Position numbers and translations under genes: made by a program
Shown here: positions 28,643-37,866 of the stretch, piece after piece
Layout of the letters: every line of letters starts with the position of its first letter
Position numbering within the stretch: the first letter of the stretch is position 1
The notes under the pieces: generated by a model
What the model saw: only the letters and a program-made list of their open reading frames with translations
What the model was told of the DNA's origin: nothing
Database searches by the model: none
DNA from: Arthrobacter sp. V1I7
Lineage (GTDB): Bacteria > Actinomycetota > Actinomycetes > Actinomycetales > Micrococcaceae
Length of the DNA: 64,000 nt
Direction of reading: 5' to 3'
NCBI RefSeq assembly: GCF_030817015.1
Contig: NZ_JAUSYS010000001.1
Span: 4,526,001-4,590,000, forward strand

Positions 28643-29503
28643 CTAGGCCACGCCGGCCTGTACGTCCTGCTCGTGCTGGATTGCCGCCAGGCGATGGCGG
28701 TCGGCCCGTCGTTGGGCCTGCCGGTCCGGATCCGGCACGGGCGCGGCCATGAACAGCCGCTGGGTGTAGGGGTGTTCCGGTTCGCCGGTGACTTGGTCCC
28801 CTGCGCCCCATTCCACGATTTCGCCGTGGTACATGACTGCCACGCGATGGCTGAGATACCGGACCACCGCGAGGTCATGGGAGACGAAGAGGTACGCCAC
28901 TCCGGTGCGTTCCTGGATTTCGAGGAACAGGTCCAGGACCCGGGCCTGGGTGGAGAGGTCCAGGGCGGAAACCGGTTCGTCGCAGACGACCAGCTTCGGG
29001 TCCAGGGCAAGCGCCCGGGCGATTGCGATGCGCTGGCGCTGCCCGCCGGAGAATTCCCTCGGCAGCCGGTGAACGGCGTCGTGTGGCAGCCGCACCTGGT
29101 CCAGGAGCTCCGCGACCCGCTTGTTGGCTGCCTGGCGTTCCACCTTCCGGACGGTCAACGGCTCGGTCAGGATTTGTTCGATGGTCATGGAAGGATTCAG
29201 CGAGGTATACGGGTCCTGGAACACCACCTGGATTTCGTGGCTGAGCTCCTTGCGCTGGGCCCGGCTGGCTTTGGAGATCTCCTGCCCGCGATAGCTGATG
29301 CTGCCGCCGGTTACGGGAGCAAGACCCAGTACGGCGCGGCCCAGGGTGGTTTTTCCGGAACCGGACTCACCCACCAGGCCCACGGTCTCGCCGGGGCGGA
29401 CGTCCAGGGAAACGCCCCTGAGCGCCTTGAACGGCTCCCTGCGGAAACCCTTGAGGGGATATTCGACGACGACGTCCCGGACGTCGAGCAGTGTTTCGGT
29501 CAT
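28643..29503 (-). CDS. Oligopeptide-type ABC transporter ATPase (OppF/DppF)
   Basis: 286 aa, ATG at 29503 overlapping the upstream stop (ATGA). Walker A GESGSGKTTLG, signature FSGGQRQR, Walker B KLVVCDEPVSALD, and the C-terminal YTQRLFMAAPVPDPDRQ region typical of the oligopeptide/dipeptide class. Works with the permease-ATPase fusion and the second permease. In actinobacteria this class often imports plant oligosaccharides, and the glycoside hydrolase genes immediately downstream point the same way. Confidence 0.88.
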   Translation of the reverse strand: MTETLLDVRDVVVEYPLKGFRREPFKALRGVSLDVRPGETVGLVGESGSGKTTLGRAVLGLAPVTGGSISYRGQEISKASRAQRKELSHEIQVVFQDPYTSLNPSMTIEQILTEPLTVRKVERQAANKRVAELLDQVRLPHDAVHRLPREFSGGQRQRIAIARALALDPKLVVCDEPVSALDLSTQARVLDLFLEIQERTGVAYLFVSHDLAVVRYLSHRVAVMYHGEIVEWGAGDQVTGEPEHPYTQRLFMAAPVPDPDRQAQRRADRHRLAAIQHEQDVQAGVA

Positions 29504-31296
29504 AGCGATACTCCGTTCAGGGAGAGAAGCGGTCCGCGGGGCGCCGTGTCCTCGAGGATCGCGTCGAGCAGCAGCCGGGTGTAGGGGTGCCGCGCGTCGT
29601 TGAAGATGGCCCGCACGGGACCTGTCTCCACGACCCGGCCCGTCTGCATCACGGTCACGCGGTCACACAGGTCCGCCACGACGCCGAAGTTGTGGGTCAC
29701 AAGGATGACTCCCATGTTCAGTTCGGCCTGGAGTTCGCGGAGCAGGTCGAGCACTTCGGCCTGCACCGTGACATCGAGCGCCGTCGTGGGTTCGTCGGCG
29801 ATCAGCAGGTCCGGCTGGCACGAGACGGCCCCGGCTATCAGCACGCGTTGCGCCATTCCGCCGGAAATCTGGTGCGGGTAGGCGTTAAAGGTCCGCTCGG
29901 GGTTGGGAATCCCCACTTTGGCCAGGAGTGCGAGGGCCCGCTTCCGGGCGTCCGCCTTCGATATCCCCAGGCAGACGCGCATCGGCTCCATCAGCTGGCT
30001 GCCGATGGTGAACGCGCCGTCCAGGTTGCTCATCGGCTCCTGCGGGATGTAGGCGATACGCTTCCCGCGGATCTTGGTCATCTCCTTCTCCGACAGGGAG
30101 GCCAGGTCCTTGCCGTCGAAGACGATCGAGCCGCCCGTGACGCGGCCGCCTTGTGGGAGAAGCCGGAGGATGGAGAACGCTGTCTGCGTCTTCCCGGAGC
30201 CGGATTCGCCAACGATCCCGTGGACTTCGCCGCGGCGGACGGTCAGGCCCACATGGTTGACGACGTGGGTGGTGGAGCCGTCCGGCTGGTCGTAGCCGAC
30301 ACCAAGGTCGGTGACTTCCAGGAGGATCTCGCCGGCAGTATCGGAGGGCTCCTCGGGGTGGACGACGGCGGCGGCGCCGCGCTGCTCGGCGGCGGAGGCC
30401 GCATCGGTGAGCGTCGCCTTGCGGCGCTTGACCGGCCCGCCGCTCCGTTCAAGCTCGTCGCGCATCGCGTTGGCCAGCAGGGTCAGGGCGACGCACACCA
30501 GCCCGATCAGCAGGGCGGGCCACAGGACCAGGGTTGGGACCTTGTAGAGGTTAACGAAGCCGTCGTTGAGCATGCTTCCCCAGGTGGGGATGTTCAGGTC
30601 GCCCAACCCCAGGAATTCGAGGCCCGCCTGGATGGCGATGGCAATGCCCAGGATCATGGCGGACTGGATGATCACAGGCGCCCGGACCACTGTAAGGATG
30701 TGGCGGCCGATGATCCTGAAGTCGCCCAGCCCGGAGACCCGGGCGGCGTCGACGTACAACTCGTTGCGCACCGCGGTGACTGAGGCGTAGACGAGCCGGA
30801 AATAGGCCGGGGAGAGCATGATGCCGAAGATCATCATGGACAACCACATCGACGGGCCCAGCACGGCGCGTGCGGCCAGAAGGACCACCATTCCCGGCAG
30901 GGCCATCAGCAGGCCGGTGAGCCAGGAGGAGACGGAATCGAACCAGCCGCCGTAGTAGCCGGCAATCAGTCCGCCGGTCACCCCCAGCACCATGGCCACC
31001 GCCAGCGCCAGGAGCGCGCCGGCGAGGCTGAACTGCCCGGCGAATAGCAGACGGCTGTAGACGTCGCGGCCGGCGCTGTCCGCTCCCAGCCAGTGCCCCG
31101 GCCCCGCCTTGGCCAGGACGGCCTGCAGGCTCGCCTGACCTGGATCATGGGTGGCCAGCAATGGTGCAAGGATGGCCGCCACGGCGACCAGCACGAGGAC
31201 CAGGAGGGACGCTGCGCCGGTGGGATGTGTCAGGAGCCGGCGGAACAGGGAAACCTTCGCTGCCGGGGTGGGACGTGCGATGGGAGTATCGATCAT
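29500..31296 (-). CDS. Fused permease and ATPase of an oligopeptide-type ABC transporter (DppC-DppD)
   Basis: 598 aa from ATG at 31296, overlapping the upstream permease stop by ATGA; codons upstream of this in the same frame belong to the other permease gene. Residues 1-275 are a DppC-like permease with about six membrane segments (LGADSAGRDVYSRLLFAGQ; ARVSGLGDFRIIGRHIL coupling helix). After a linker of about 45 residues, residues about 320-598 form an ATPase: GESGSGKTQTA, YPHQISGGMAQRV, DLLIADEPTTALDV. The fusion fixes permease-to-ATPase stoichiometry. No stop or frameshift is seen at the junction, so the fusion is real. Confidence 0.88.
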   Translation of the reverse strand: MIDTPIARPTPAAKVSLFRRLLTHPTGAASLLVLVLVAVAAILAPLLATHDPGQASLQAVLAKAGPGHWLGADSAGRDVYSRLLFAGQFSLAGALLALAVAMVLGVTGGLIAGYYGGWFDSVSSWLTGLLMALPGMVVLLAARAVLGPSMWLSMMIFGIMLSPAYFRLVYASVTAVRNELYVDAARVSGLGDFRIIGRHILTVVRAPVIIQSAMILGIAIAIQAGLEFLGLGDLNIPTWGSMLNDGFVNLYKVPTLVLWPALLIGLVCVALTLLANAMRDELERSGGPVKRRKATLTDAASAAEQRGAAAVVHPEEPSDTAGEILLEVTDLGVGYDQPDGSTTHVVNHVGLTVRRGEVHGIVGESGSGKTQTAFSILRLLPQGGRVTGGSIVFDGKDLASLSEKEMTKIRGKRIAYIPQEPMSNLDGAFTIGSQLMEPMRVCLGISKADARKRALALLAKVGIPNPERTFNAYPHQISGGMAQRVLIAGAVSCQPDLLIADEPTTALDVTVQAEVLDLLRELQAELNMGVILVTHNFGVVADLCDRVTVMQTGRVVETGPVRAIFNDARHPYTRLLLDAILEDTAPRGPLLSLNGVSL

Positions 31297-32234
31297 GACA
31301 GCCGAACTTTCGGATTGAGCCAGCCTTGGGCGAGGTCGATGATGAGGTTGACGGCAACCACGATGGCGGCCGTAGCGACGACGACCCCCATCACGACGGG
31401 GATGTCCCCTTGACCCGTGGCGGCAACGGTGATCTGCCCCAGGCCGGGCAGCGCGAAGATCTGTTCTACAATCACGGCCCCGCCCAGCAGGCCGATGAAC
31501 TGCACGGCGAGGACGGCCAGGGCCGGACCGCCAGCGTTGCGCAGCACATGCTTGTAGACAACCCGGTTGAAGGAGAGGCCGCGGGCACGCAGCGTGCGGA
31601 CGTAGTCCTGCCGGAGGGCGTCGATCAGGGAACCGCGGACCTGCTGGACCACGGAAGCGACACACCCGATCGAGAGGGCGATGATCGGCAGGGTGACGGT
31701 GGAGGCCCAGCCGCCGAATGACGTCGTGATGGGAATATAGCCGGTGGCCTTGAACCATTTGAGGTTCAGGGCGAAGAGGGAGACGAGCCCCAGCGCGATC
31801 AGGAAGCCCGGGATGGCGTGACCCAGCACCCCCACGGACTGGACCACCCGGTCCACCCAGCCGCGCCGGACAGCCGCCCAGACGGCAATGACCACAGAGA
31901 CTGCGGCGGCGATGATGGTGGCGCCCAGCACCAGCGAGATGGTGACCGAAACCCGGCTGGTGACACCGGTGGTGACCAGCTGGCCGTTGAACCAGGACCG
32001 GCCAAGATCGCCGGTGACGGCACTCGTCAGCCAGTCCCAGTACTGGACCAGGAGCGGTCGGTCCAGGCCGAGCTGTGCGGCTTTCAGCGTTACCTGCGCT
32101 TCGCTGGCGGTAGGACCGACAATACGCCGGGCGATGTCGCCGCCGCCGGCATACAGCAGCAGGTAAGCGACCGTTGTAATGACGAACAGCAGGAGGACGC
32201 CGGAGAGCAGGCGCCGCAGCACGAATTGGTACAT
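31293..32234 (-). CDS. Oligopeptide-type ABC transporter permease (DppB)
   Basis: 313 aa, ATG at 32234. Six predicted membrane segments. MYQFVLRRLLSGVLLLFVIT opens the protein, GLDRPLLVQYWDWLTSAVTGDLGRSW is the conserved loop after segment 1, and RQDYVRTLRARGLSFNRVVYKH is the ATPase-coupling motif. Pairs with the fused DppC-DppD protein. Gap of 77 bases to the binding-protein gene upstream, 4-base overlap downstream. Confidence 0.9.
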   Translation of the reverse strand: MYQFVLRRLLSGVLLLFVITTVAYLLLYAGGGDIARRIVGPTASEAQVTLKAAQLGLDRPLLVQYWDWLTSAVTGDLGRSWFNGQLVTTGVTSRVSVTISLVLGATIIAAAVSVVIAVWAAVRRGWVDRVVQSVGVLGHAIPGFLIALGLVSLFALNLKWFKATGYIPITTSFGGWASTVTLPIIALSIGCVASVVQQVRGSLIDALRQDYVRTLRARGLSFNRVVYKHVLRNAGGPALAVLAVQFIGLLGGAVIVEQIFALPGLGQITVAATGQGDIPVVMGVVVATAAIVVAVNLIIDLAQGWLNPKVRLS

Positions 32235-32311
32235 CGAAAGTTCCTTAGGGGAGTTCCTGGAGCTGCCGGTTCCGGATCACGGTGAGGGGGTCCGGAACCG
32301 GCAGGTGTCCG

Positions 32312-33832
32312 CTAGGAGGCGGGAGTGAAGGACCAGATGAACGGGTAGGCATTGCCCGTCTGGACCTCGACGTTCGTCTTGGCGTCGGTGACGAAGCTGG
32401 ACTGCGGGCGGTACCACGGCGCGAACCAAGCCTGCTCCACGATGTACTTGTTCAGTTCCTTGGCCGCGGTCTTCTGCTCGTCCGCGGAGCCGACGTGGAT
32501 CGCGTTGATCAGCTCATCCGCTTTTGGGTCCTCGTACTTGTACGGGTTCCACGGTGCGTTCGGGGCGAGCTTCATGTTGATCAGCTGCCAGTCGGACTGC
32601 TGCTCCAGAATCATGTAGCTCACGCCGTACTTCGGTGCCAGGAGGTCGGCGATGAAGTTGTTGCCGGTGTCCGTGAACTCGGCGGTAATTCCGACGTCCT
32701 TGAGCTGCTGGGTGATCAGCGCCGGGATCGTGTTGCCCAGCAGGGTGGAGGAGGGCAGCTTCAGAGTCAGCCCGCTTGCGTAGCCTGCCTCGGCCAGGAG
32801 CGCCTTGGCTTTGGCCGGGTCGTAGGAGTACCGCGCGTCCAGGGACTGGTCATAGGCGTCCGACGACGTCGGGAACACCTGCGTGGTCAGCTCGCCGTGG
32901 CCCTGGCCGATGGACTCCAGCATTGCCTTCGTGTCGAAGGCGTAGTTCAGTGCCTGGCGGACGCGGACGTCCTTGAGCGCCGGGTTGGTGGTGCCGGCGC
33001 GGTCAAAGAGGAGCAGACCGGACCAGTTCAGCTGGAGCGGGTTGACCTTGTACCCCGCGGCTTCAATTTCGGTCAGGGTGTTGTTGTCGATGGTGTTGGC
33101 GGCGTTCAGCTGGCCGGACTTGATGGCGTTCAGCAACGAGGTCTGGTCGCCGTAGACGTTGAGGACCAGGTTGTCGTAGTGGACCAGGCCCTTGTCCCAG
33201 TACTCCGGGTTGCGCTTGTAGCTGTAGGAAGTGCCCGTGACGGTGGCGGCGGTGTCCAGAACGTACGGTCCGGAGCCGACCGGCTTGGTGGCGATGTCCG
33301 GGGCGGCGAACGATGCCGGACTCTGCATGAAGGACGCATCCTTGGACAGGTAGTTCAGGAACGCCGGGTCCGGGGCGGAGAGCGTCAGCTCCAGTGTGGT
33401 GGCATCCACCGCCTTCGCTGTCGCAAGTGCCGCGAGGAACTGCGCGTCCGGGGACGTGCCTGCCTTGAACCGATCAAGGTTCTGCTTGGCCGCATCGGCG
33501 TCGAAGGGCGTGCCGTCTGTGAACTTCACGTCGTCGCGGAGGCTGAGGGTCAGAACGGTCTTGTCGGCGTTGTACTTCCACTCCTTGGCCAGCATGGGCA
33601 CCAGCGTGCCGTCCGGCTTCATCCGGATCAGGGTGTCGTACACGGCCTGGTAGAAAGGCGAGAGGTTGGCGAATTCGGACTGGTCCGCGGCAAACGTCTT
33701 GGGAGCCAGCAGGGTGCCGAGGGTGAGGGTTGCGGAGGACTGCTCCTGGCTTGCGTCTCCGGCGGCGGAACATCCGGTGAGGCCCAGGGCAACGGCAGCA
33801 ACGAGGGCGGCCATTCGCTTCGATCGGAACAT
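32312..33832 (-). CDS. Oligopeptide-type ABC transporter substrate-binding lipoprotein
   Basis: 506 aa, ATG at 33832. Signal peptide with lipobox LTGC, lipidated Cys21. SBP_bac_5 fold: LSPFYQAVYDTLIRM, DDVKFTDGTPFDADAAKQNLDRF, and VGSGPYVLD. Ligand not readable; by context a plant oligosaccharide or glycoside. First gene of the long minus-strand operon, divergent from a TetR gene with an imperfect palindrome between them. Confidence 0.88.
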   Translation of the reverse strand: MFRSKRMAALVAAVALGLTGCSAAGDASQEQSSATLTLGTLLAPKTFAADQSEFANLSPFYQAVYDTLIRMKPDGTLVPMLAKEWKYNADKTVLTLSLRDDVKFTDGTPFDADAAKQNLDRFKAGTSPDAQFLAALATAKAVDATTLELTLSAPDPAFLNYLSKDASFMQSPASFAAPDIATKPVGSGPYVLDTAATVTGTSYSYKRNPEYWDKGLVHYDNLVLNVYGDQTSLLNAIKSGQLNAANTIDNNTLTEIEAAGYKVNPLQLNWSGLLLFDRAGTTNPALKDVRVRQALNYAFDTKAMLESIGQGHGELTTQVFPTSSDAYDQSLDARYSYDPAKAKALLAEAGYASGLTLKLPSSTLLGNTIPALITQQLKDVGITAEFTDTGNNFIADLLAPKYGVSYMILEQQSDWQLINMKLAPNAPWNPYKYEDPKADELINAIHVGSADEQKTAAKELNKYIVEQAWFAPWYRPQSSFVTDAKTNVEVQTGNAYPFIWSFTPAS

Positions 33833-33897
33833 CTTTGGTCCCTTTCACGATCAGTGGCAGTCCATCATGGACGGCCATTGAGGAAGACCGTAACATG

Positions 33898-33921
33898 AAA
33901 ACCGAGTGGGTACTAGGTTTT
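33898..33921. promoter_or_regulatory. Probable TetR operator in the divergent region
   Basis: Arms AAAACCGAGT (33898-33907) and ACTAGGTTTT (33912-33921) pair at nine of ten positions around a GGGT spacer. Located 66 bases before the binding-protein start and 96 before the TetR start. The layout (divergent regulator, single palindrome) is typical of TetR control. Confidence 0.55.
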
Positions 33922-34016
33922 TGTTTGCGAGCTTGAAACGTTGCCAATTGTGACGGCGCCCACATCGGACGACCGGTTCGGAATCTGGTCGAAATTCGCG
34001 TTGTTAGGGTGGGGTC

Positions 34017-34655
34017 ATGACAGAAACAGTGCACAGCGCCTCCGCGGAAACGCCGCGCCGAGGCCGCCCGCGGGGCAGCTACGCGAAAACCGAAGCGCGC
34101 CGTCAGGAAATCCTGAACGCGGCGTTCGAGGTCTTTTCCGCTTCCGGTTACCGGGCGGGCTCACTGAAGGACGTCGCGGACAAGGTGGGGCTCAGCCAGG
34201 CCGGGCTGCTGCACCACTTTCACAGCAAGGAAGCCCTGCTGGAGGCACTCCTGACCCTGCGCGACGAGCAGTCTGCTGCCCGGACCGGTGCCCTGACGGC
34301 CACGGGCGCGGATCTGCTTCGCGGAATGGTGGAATTGACCCGCTACAACACCACTATTCCGGGCCTGGTGGCGCTTTACTGCGCGCTGTCGGCGGAGGCC
34401 ACGGATCCGGAGCATCCGGCCCATCAGTACTTTCTCAACCGGTACAACTGGGTGCGGGGCGTGATGACCGAGGCGTTCGCCGAGATGGGCCGGCAGGGCA
34501 GCCTCCGGACCGGAATCGCGCCGGAGGCGGCCGCCCGGCAGATCATCGCACTCATGGACGGGCTCCAGGTCCAATGGCTCCTCGACAATGACTCGGTGGA
34601 CATGCCTGCCGAAGTGGCCTCGTATCTGAATGCGGTCACGACCGCGGCGTTCTAA
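34017..34655 (+). CDS. TetR family regulator, likely controls the glycan operon
   Basis: 212 aa, ATG at 34017. N-terminal helix-turn-helix at about residues 28-72 (RQEILNAAFEVFSASGYRAG, then LKDVADKVGLSQAGLLHHF). The C-terminal ligand domain contains TRYNTTIPGLVALYCALSAE, an arrangement common among TetR regulators of actinobacterial carbohydrate loci. Divergent from the 18-kb ABC/glycoside hydrolase operon, and the only regulator next to it. Likely a repressor released by a sugar or glycoside. Confidence 0.85.
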   Translation: MTETVHSASAETPRRGRPRGSYAKTEARRQEILNAAFEVFSASGYRAGSLKDVADKVGLSQAGLLHHFHSKEALLEALLTLRDEQSAARTGALTATGADLLRGMVELTRYNTTIPGLVALYCALSAEATDPEHPAHQYFLNRYNWVRGVMTEAFAEMGRQGSLRTGIAPEAAARQIIALMDGLQVQWLLDNDSVDMPAEVASYLNAVTTAAF

Positions 34656-34673
34656 CCCGCCGGGTGGCTGCCG

Positions 34674-35594
34674 TCAGGCGGCAAAGATGCACCAGCCCGC
34701 CTCGTGGACGGCTCCGGGGTCGAGCCGCACGAGGTCCGTGCCGGTGTTGAAGGCGTCCGGCGGACAGCTCATCGGTTCCACGGCCAGCCCCAGCCGGTTG
34801 GGCAGCGGGGGCTCCTTGTCGCCGGTATGGAGCTGCAGCCAGGGAAGGCTCCGGTCCCAGGCCATCCCGACGCCGGTCCCGCCCGGATCACGGGCCACGA
34901 CGCGTGCGCGCCCGTCGCCGTCGCCGTCGAACGCAATGTCTGTGAAGGCATGGTCGATCTCGGTGGCACCGATCACGCGGGCGGCGCGGAAGTCGTATTC
35001 GTGTCCGTCAACGGGTCGGTTGGCGACCGGCAGCAGCCGGTCCGGGGTCACCTCAAGAAACGTCCGCGCGGGGACCTCGAGGCTCCACCGATCCAGCGGA
35101 GCGGGTCCCGCCAGCAGATAAGGGTGCGGGCAGACACCGTACGGAGCGGTCCTTTCACCCGTGTTGCGGGCTGTGACGCCGCTGTGCAGACCGTCCCCGT
35201 CCAGCGAGTACGCGGCGGTGAGCGCCAGCGCGAACGGGTACCCCGGCGTCGGCGCAATCGCGCAGGAGAGCACCACGGCCGATTCCGTCCGGGAGTCCAG
35301 CTGCCAGTCCAGCTCCGGGGTGAAGCCGTGCAGGGCGCACTGCCGGCCGGGCTCGTTGACCGGCACGCCGTAGTCAACCGAGTCGAAGGTGTACCTGCCG
35401 TCCGGAATCCGGTTGGGCCAGGGCGCCACGATGACGCCCCGGAAGTCCGGATTCGGCCCTCCGGCCGGGAACGGGACAACAAGGTCCCGTCCCCGGTGCT
35501 GCAGTTCGCGGACGGCGGCTCCCCGGGCCGTGATGACGGCGGTGTACTCCCCCGCCTCGATTTTGAATTCGATCGCAGCCCCGTATTCGGTCAC
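34674..35594 (-). CDS. galM: Aldose 1-epimerase family protein
   Basis: 306 aa from GTG at 35594, overlapping the araA stop (GTGA); upstream codons in this frame are inside araA. Galactose-mutarotase fold: [24 protein letters not shown] (His), [13 protein letters not shown] (His-Pro-Tyr), and a glutamate near [16 protein letters not shown]. It interconverts alpha and beta anomers of a sugar, here presumably L-arabinose entering the ara pathway. Last gene of the araB-araD-araA-epimerase operon. Confidence 0.85.
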   Translation of the reverse strand: MTEYGAAIEFKIEAGEYTAVITARGAAVRELQHRGRDLVVPFPAGGPNPDFRGVIVAPWPNRIPDGRYTFDSVDYGVPVNEPGRQCALHGFTPELDWQLDSRTESAVVLSCAIAPTPGYPFALALTAAYSLDGDGLHSGVTARNTGERTAPYGVCPHPYLLAGPAPLDRWSLEVPARTFLEVTPDRLLPVANRPVDGHEYDFRAARVIGATEIDHAFTDIAFDGDGDGRARVVARDPGGTGVGMAWDRSLPWLQLHTGDKEPPLPNRLGLAVEPMSCPPDAFNTGTDLVRLDPGAVHEAGWCIFAA

Positions 35595-37111
35595 AGGCCG
35601 CCGGCCAGCTTGTAGTAGGCGGCGTTCCACGCCAGTTCCTTTTTGAACTGTTTGATTGTGGTGTCTTGATCGATGGTCAGCAGCTCCGTGCGGGCGATCT
35701 CGGCGAAGTCCTCGAACACGTCCATGCCGACGGCAGTGGTCAGGACGGTGTGGTGGGCGGCGCCGGCGGTCAGCCAGGCGGCCGCCGAGGTGGCGAAGTC
35801 CGGCTTGGGCGACCAGAGCGCGCGTGCCACCGGCAGGTTGGGCAGCGGCTCGTCCAGATCCACGACGTCGACAGCGTTTGCCACCAGGCGGAAGCGGTCG
35901 CGCATGTCGGACAGTGCCACGACGACGCCGGGCCCGGCGTCGGTGTCAAAGACCATCCGGACCGGATCTTCCTTGCCGCCGATGCCCAACGGGTGGATTT
36001 CGACGCGGGGCTTGGTGGCGGTCAGGGAGGGGCAGACCTCGAGCATGTGCGCCCCCAGGATCTTTTCCTGGCCCGGCGCGAGGTGGTAGGTGTAATCCTC
36101 CATGAGCGAGGCGCCGCCGGGCAGTCCGGCGCCCATGACCTTGGCCGCGCGGACCAGGATGGCGGTCTTCCAGTCTCCCTCGGCGCCGAAGCCGTAGCCG
36201 TCGGCCATGAGCCGCTGGACGGCCATGCCCGGCAGCTGGCGGAGTTCGCCGAGGTCCTCGAAGGAGGTGGTGAAGGCGGCGGAGCGGTTGGCTTCCAGGA
36301 ATCTGCGCAGGCCCAGTTCGATCCGTGCGCTGTAGCGCAGGGACTCGTGGCGGGGTCCGCCGGCCTTCAGCTCGGGGGCGACGTCGTAGAGCCGCTCGTA
36401 CTCCGCGACGAGGGAGTCGACGTCGGCGTCCGCAGCACCGTGCACGGCGTCGGCGAGTTCGTTCACGGACCAGGTGTTCACGGAGACACCGAAACGCAGT
36501 TCGGCCTCGGTCTTGTCCCCTTCGGTGACGGCGACGTTGCGCATGTTGTCGCCGAACCGGGTGAGCTTGAGCGTGCGGACGGCGGCCCAGCCCGCGGAGG
36601 CGCGCTGCCACGATCCCACCTGGCGGGACACCTCGGGGTTGGACACATGGCCCACCACGGTCTTGCGCGGAATGCCCAGGCGCGACTGGATGTAGCCAAA
36701 TTCGCGGTCGCCGTGCGCGGCCTGGTTCAGGTTCATGAAGTCGAAGTCGATGTCCGCCCACGGCAGTTCGACGTTGGCCTGGGTGTGCAGGTGCAGGAGC
36801 GGCTTGCGGAGCAGGTCGAGTCCCTGGATCCACATCTTGGCCGGCGAAAAGGTGTGCATCCAGGCGGTCACGCCGATCACCGAGTCGTCCGCGTTGGCCT
36901 CGAGCGCGGTGCGGCGGATGGCTTCCGAGTCCGTCAGCACTGGCTTCCAGACCAGCTTGACGGGCACCTCGGAGGAGGCGTTGAGGGCCGCGGCGATCTC
37001 CTGTGATTGCGCGGCCACCTGCTTGAGGACGTCCTCGCCGTAGAGGTGCTGGCTGCCGGTGAGGAACCAGACCTCGTACTGCTCAAGGGAGGTGTTATTG
37101 GCGTTCGTCAT
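35591..37111 (-). CDS. araA: L-arabinose isomerase
   Basis: 506 aa, ATG at 37111, standard family length. [17 protein letters not shown] at the N terminus and [14 protein letters not shown] are signature stretches; metal ligands appear as glutamates/histidines in the ...[11 protein letters not shown] region and HMLEVCP. Converts L-arabinose to L-ribulose with Mn2+. Lies 44 bases downstream of araD. Regulated with araB by the LacI-type operator upstream of araB. Confidence 0.95.
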   Translation of the reverse strand: MTNANNTSLEQYEVWFLTGSQHLYGEDVLKQVAAQSQEIAAALNASSEVPVKLVWKPVLTDSEAIRRTALEANADDSVIGVTAWMHTFSPAKMWIQGLDLLRKPLLHLHTQANVELPWADIDFDFMNLNQAAHGDREFGYIQSRLGIPRKTVVGHVSNPEVSRQVGSWQRASAGWAAVRTLKLTRFGDNMRNVAVTEGDKTEAELRFGVSVNTWSVNELADAVHGAADADVDSLVAEYERLYDVAPELKAGGPRHESLRYSARIELGLRRFLEANRSAAFTTSFEDLGELRQLPGMAVQRLMADGYGFGAEGDWKTAILVRAAKVMGAGLPGGASLMEDYTYHLAPGQEKILGAHMLEVCPSLTATKPRVEIHPLGIGGKEDPVRMVFDTDAGPGVVVALSDMRDRFRLVANAVDVVDLDEPLPNLPVARALWSPKPDFATSAAAWLTAGAAHHTVLTTAVGMDVFEDFAEIARTELLTIDQDTTIKQFKKELAWNAAYYKLAGGL

Positions 37112-37155
37112 GTTTTCTCCTGCGGAAGGTAAGGGGCGACGGCGGGTGGCGCGGC

Positions 37156-37866
37156 CTAGCGGCCGTAGACGTTCTGGTAGCGGGCGTAGAGGGAGTCGAT
37201 CTGGGCCGCGTCGATCGGCAGCGGTTCACCGAGCTGGCGGGAGACGTGGACCGTGCGGGCCACTTCCTCGCACATGACCGCGGCCTTGACGGCCGAGCGG
37301 GCGTCCTTCCCCACGGTGAAGGGGCCGTGGTTCTGCATGAGCACGGCCGGCGAGGTGGAGTTGGCCAGGGTCTCCACGATGCCACGGCCGATCGAATCGT
37401 CCCCGATCAGTGCGAAGGGGCCCACGGGGATGGGGCCACCGAATTCGTCACCCATCATGGTGAGCACGCACGGGATGGCTTCTCCGCGGGCGGCCCAGGC
37501 GGTTGCGTAGGTGGAGTGGGTGTGGACCACTCCCCCGATCTCGGGCATGTTCCGGTAGACGTAGGCATGCGCCGCGGTGTCCGAGGACGGCGTGAGGTCC
37601 GGGTTCCCCCATTCCGCCGCCCCACCGTCCGCAGCGGCGGAAAACCCGCTGACCGGAGTGCCGTACAGGTCGGTGACCACTATCAGCTCCGGGCTGAGAT
37701 CGTCATAGGAGACGCCGGACGGCTTGATCACCATGAGGTCATGTCCGGGGACCCGCGCGGACACGTTTCCCGCCGTCCAGACGACCAGCTGGTAGCGCGT
37801 GAGTTCGGCGTGCAGGGCGCAGACCTCGCCGCGGAGCCGTGCGATGGATTCCAGCAGCGCGCTCAT
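37156..37866 (-). CDS. araD: L-ribulose-5-phosphate 4-epimerase
   Basis: 236 aa, ATG at 37866 overlapping the araB stop (ATGA). Class II aldolase fold: [22 protein letters not shown], the zinc site [10 protein letters not shown], and [13 protein letters not shown]. Converts L-ribulose 5-phosphate to D-xylulose 5-phosphate, which enters the pentose phosphate pathway. Second gene of the ara operon. Confidence 0.95.
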   Translation of the reverse strand: MSALLESIARLRGEVCALHAELTRYQLVVWTAGNVSARVPGHDLMVIKPSGVSYDDLSPELIVVTDLYGTPVSGFSAAADGGAAEWGNPDLTPSSDTAAHAYVYRNMPEIGGVVHTHSTYATAWAARGEAIPCVLTMMGDEFGGPIPVGPFALIGDDSIGRGIVETLANSTSPAVLMQNHGPFTVGKDARSAVKAAVMCEEVARTVHVSRQLGEPLPIDAAQIDSLYARYQNVYGR

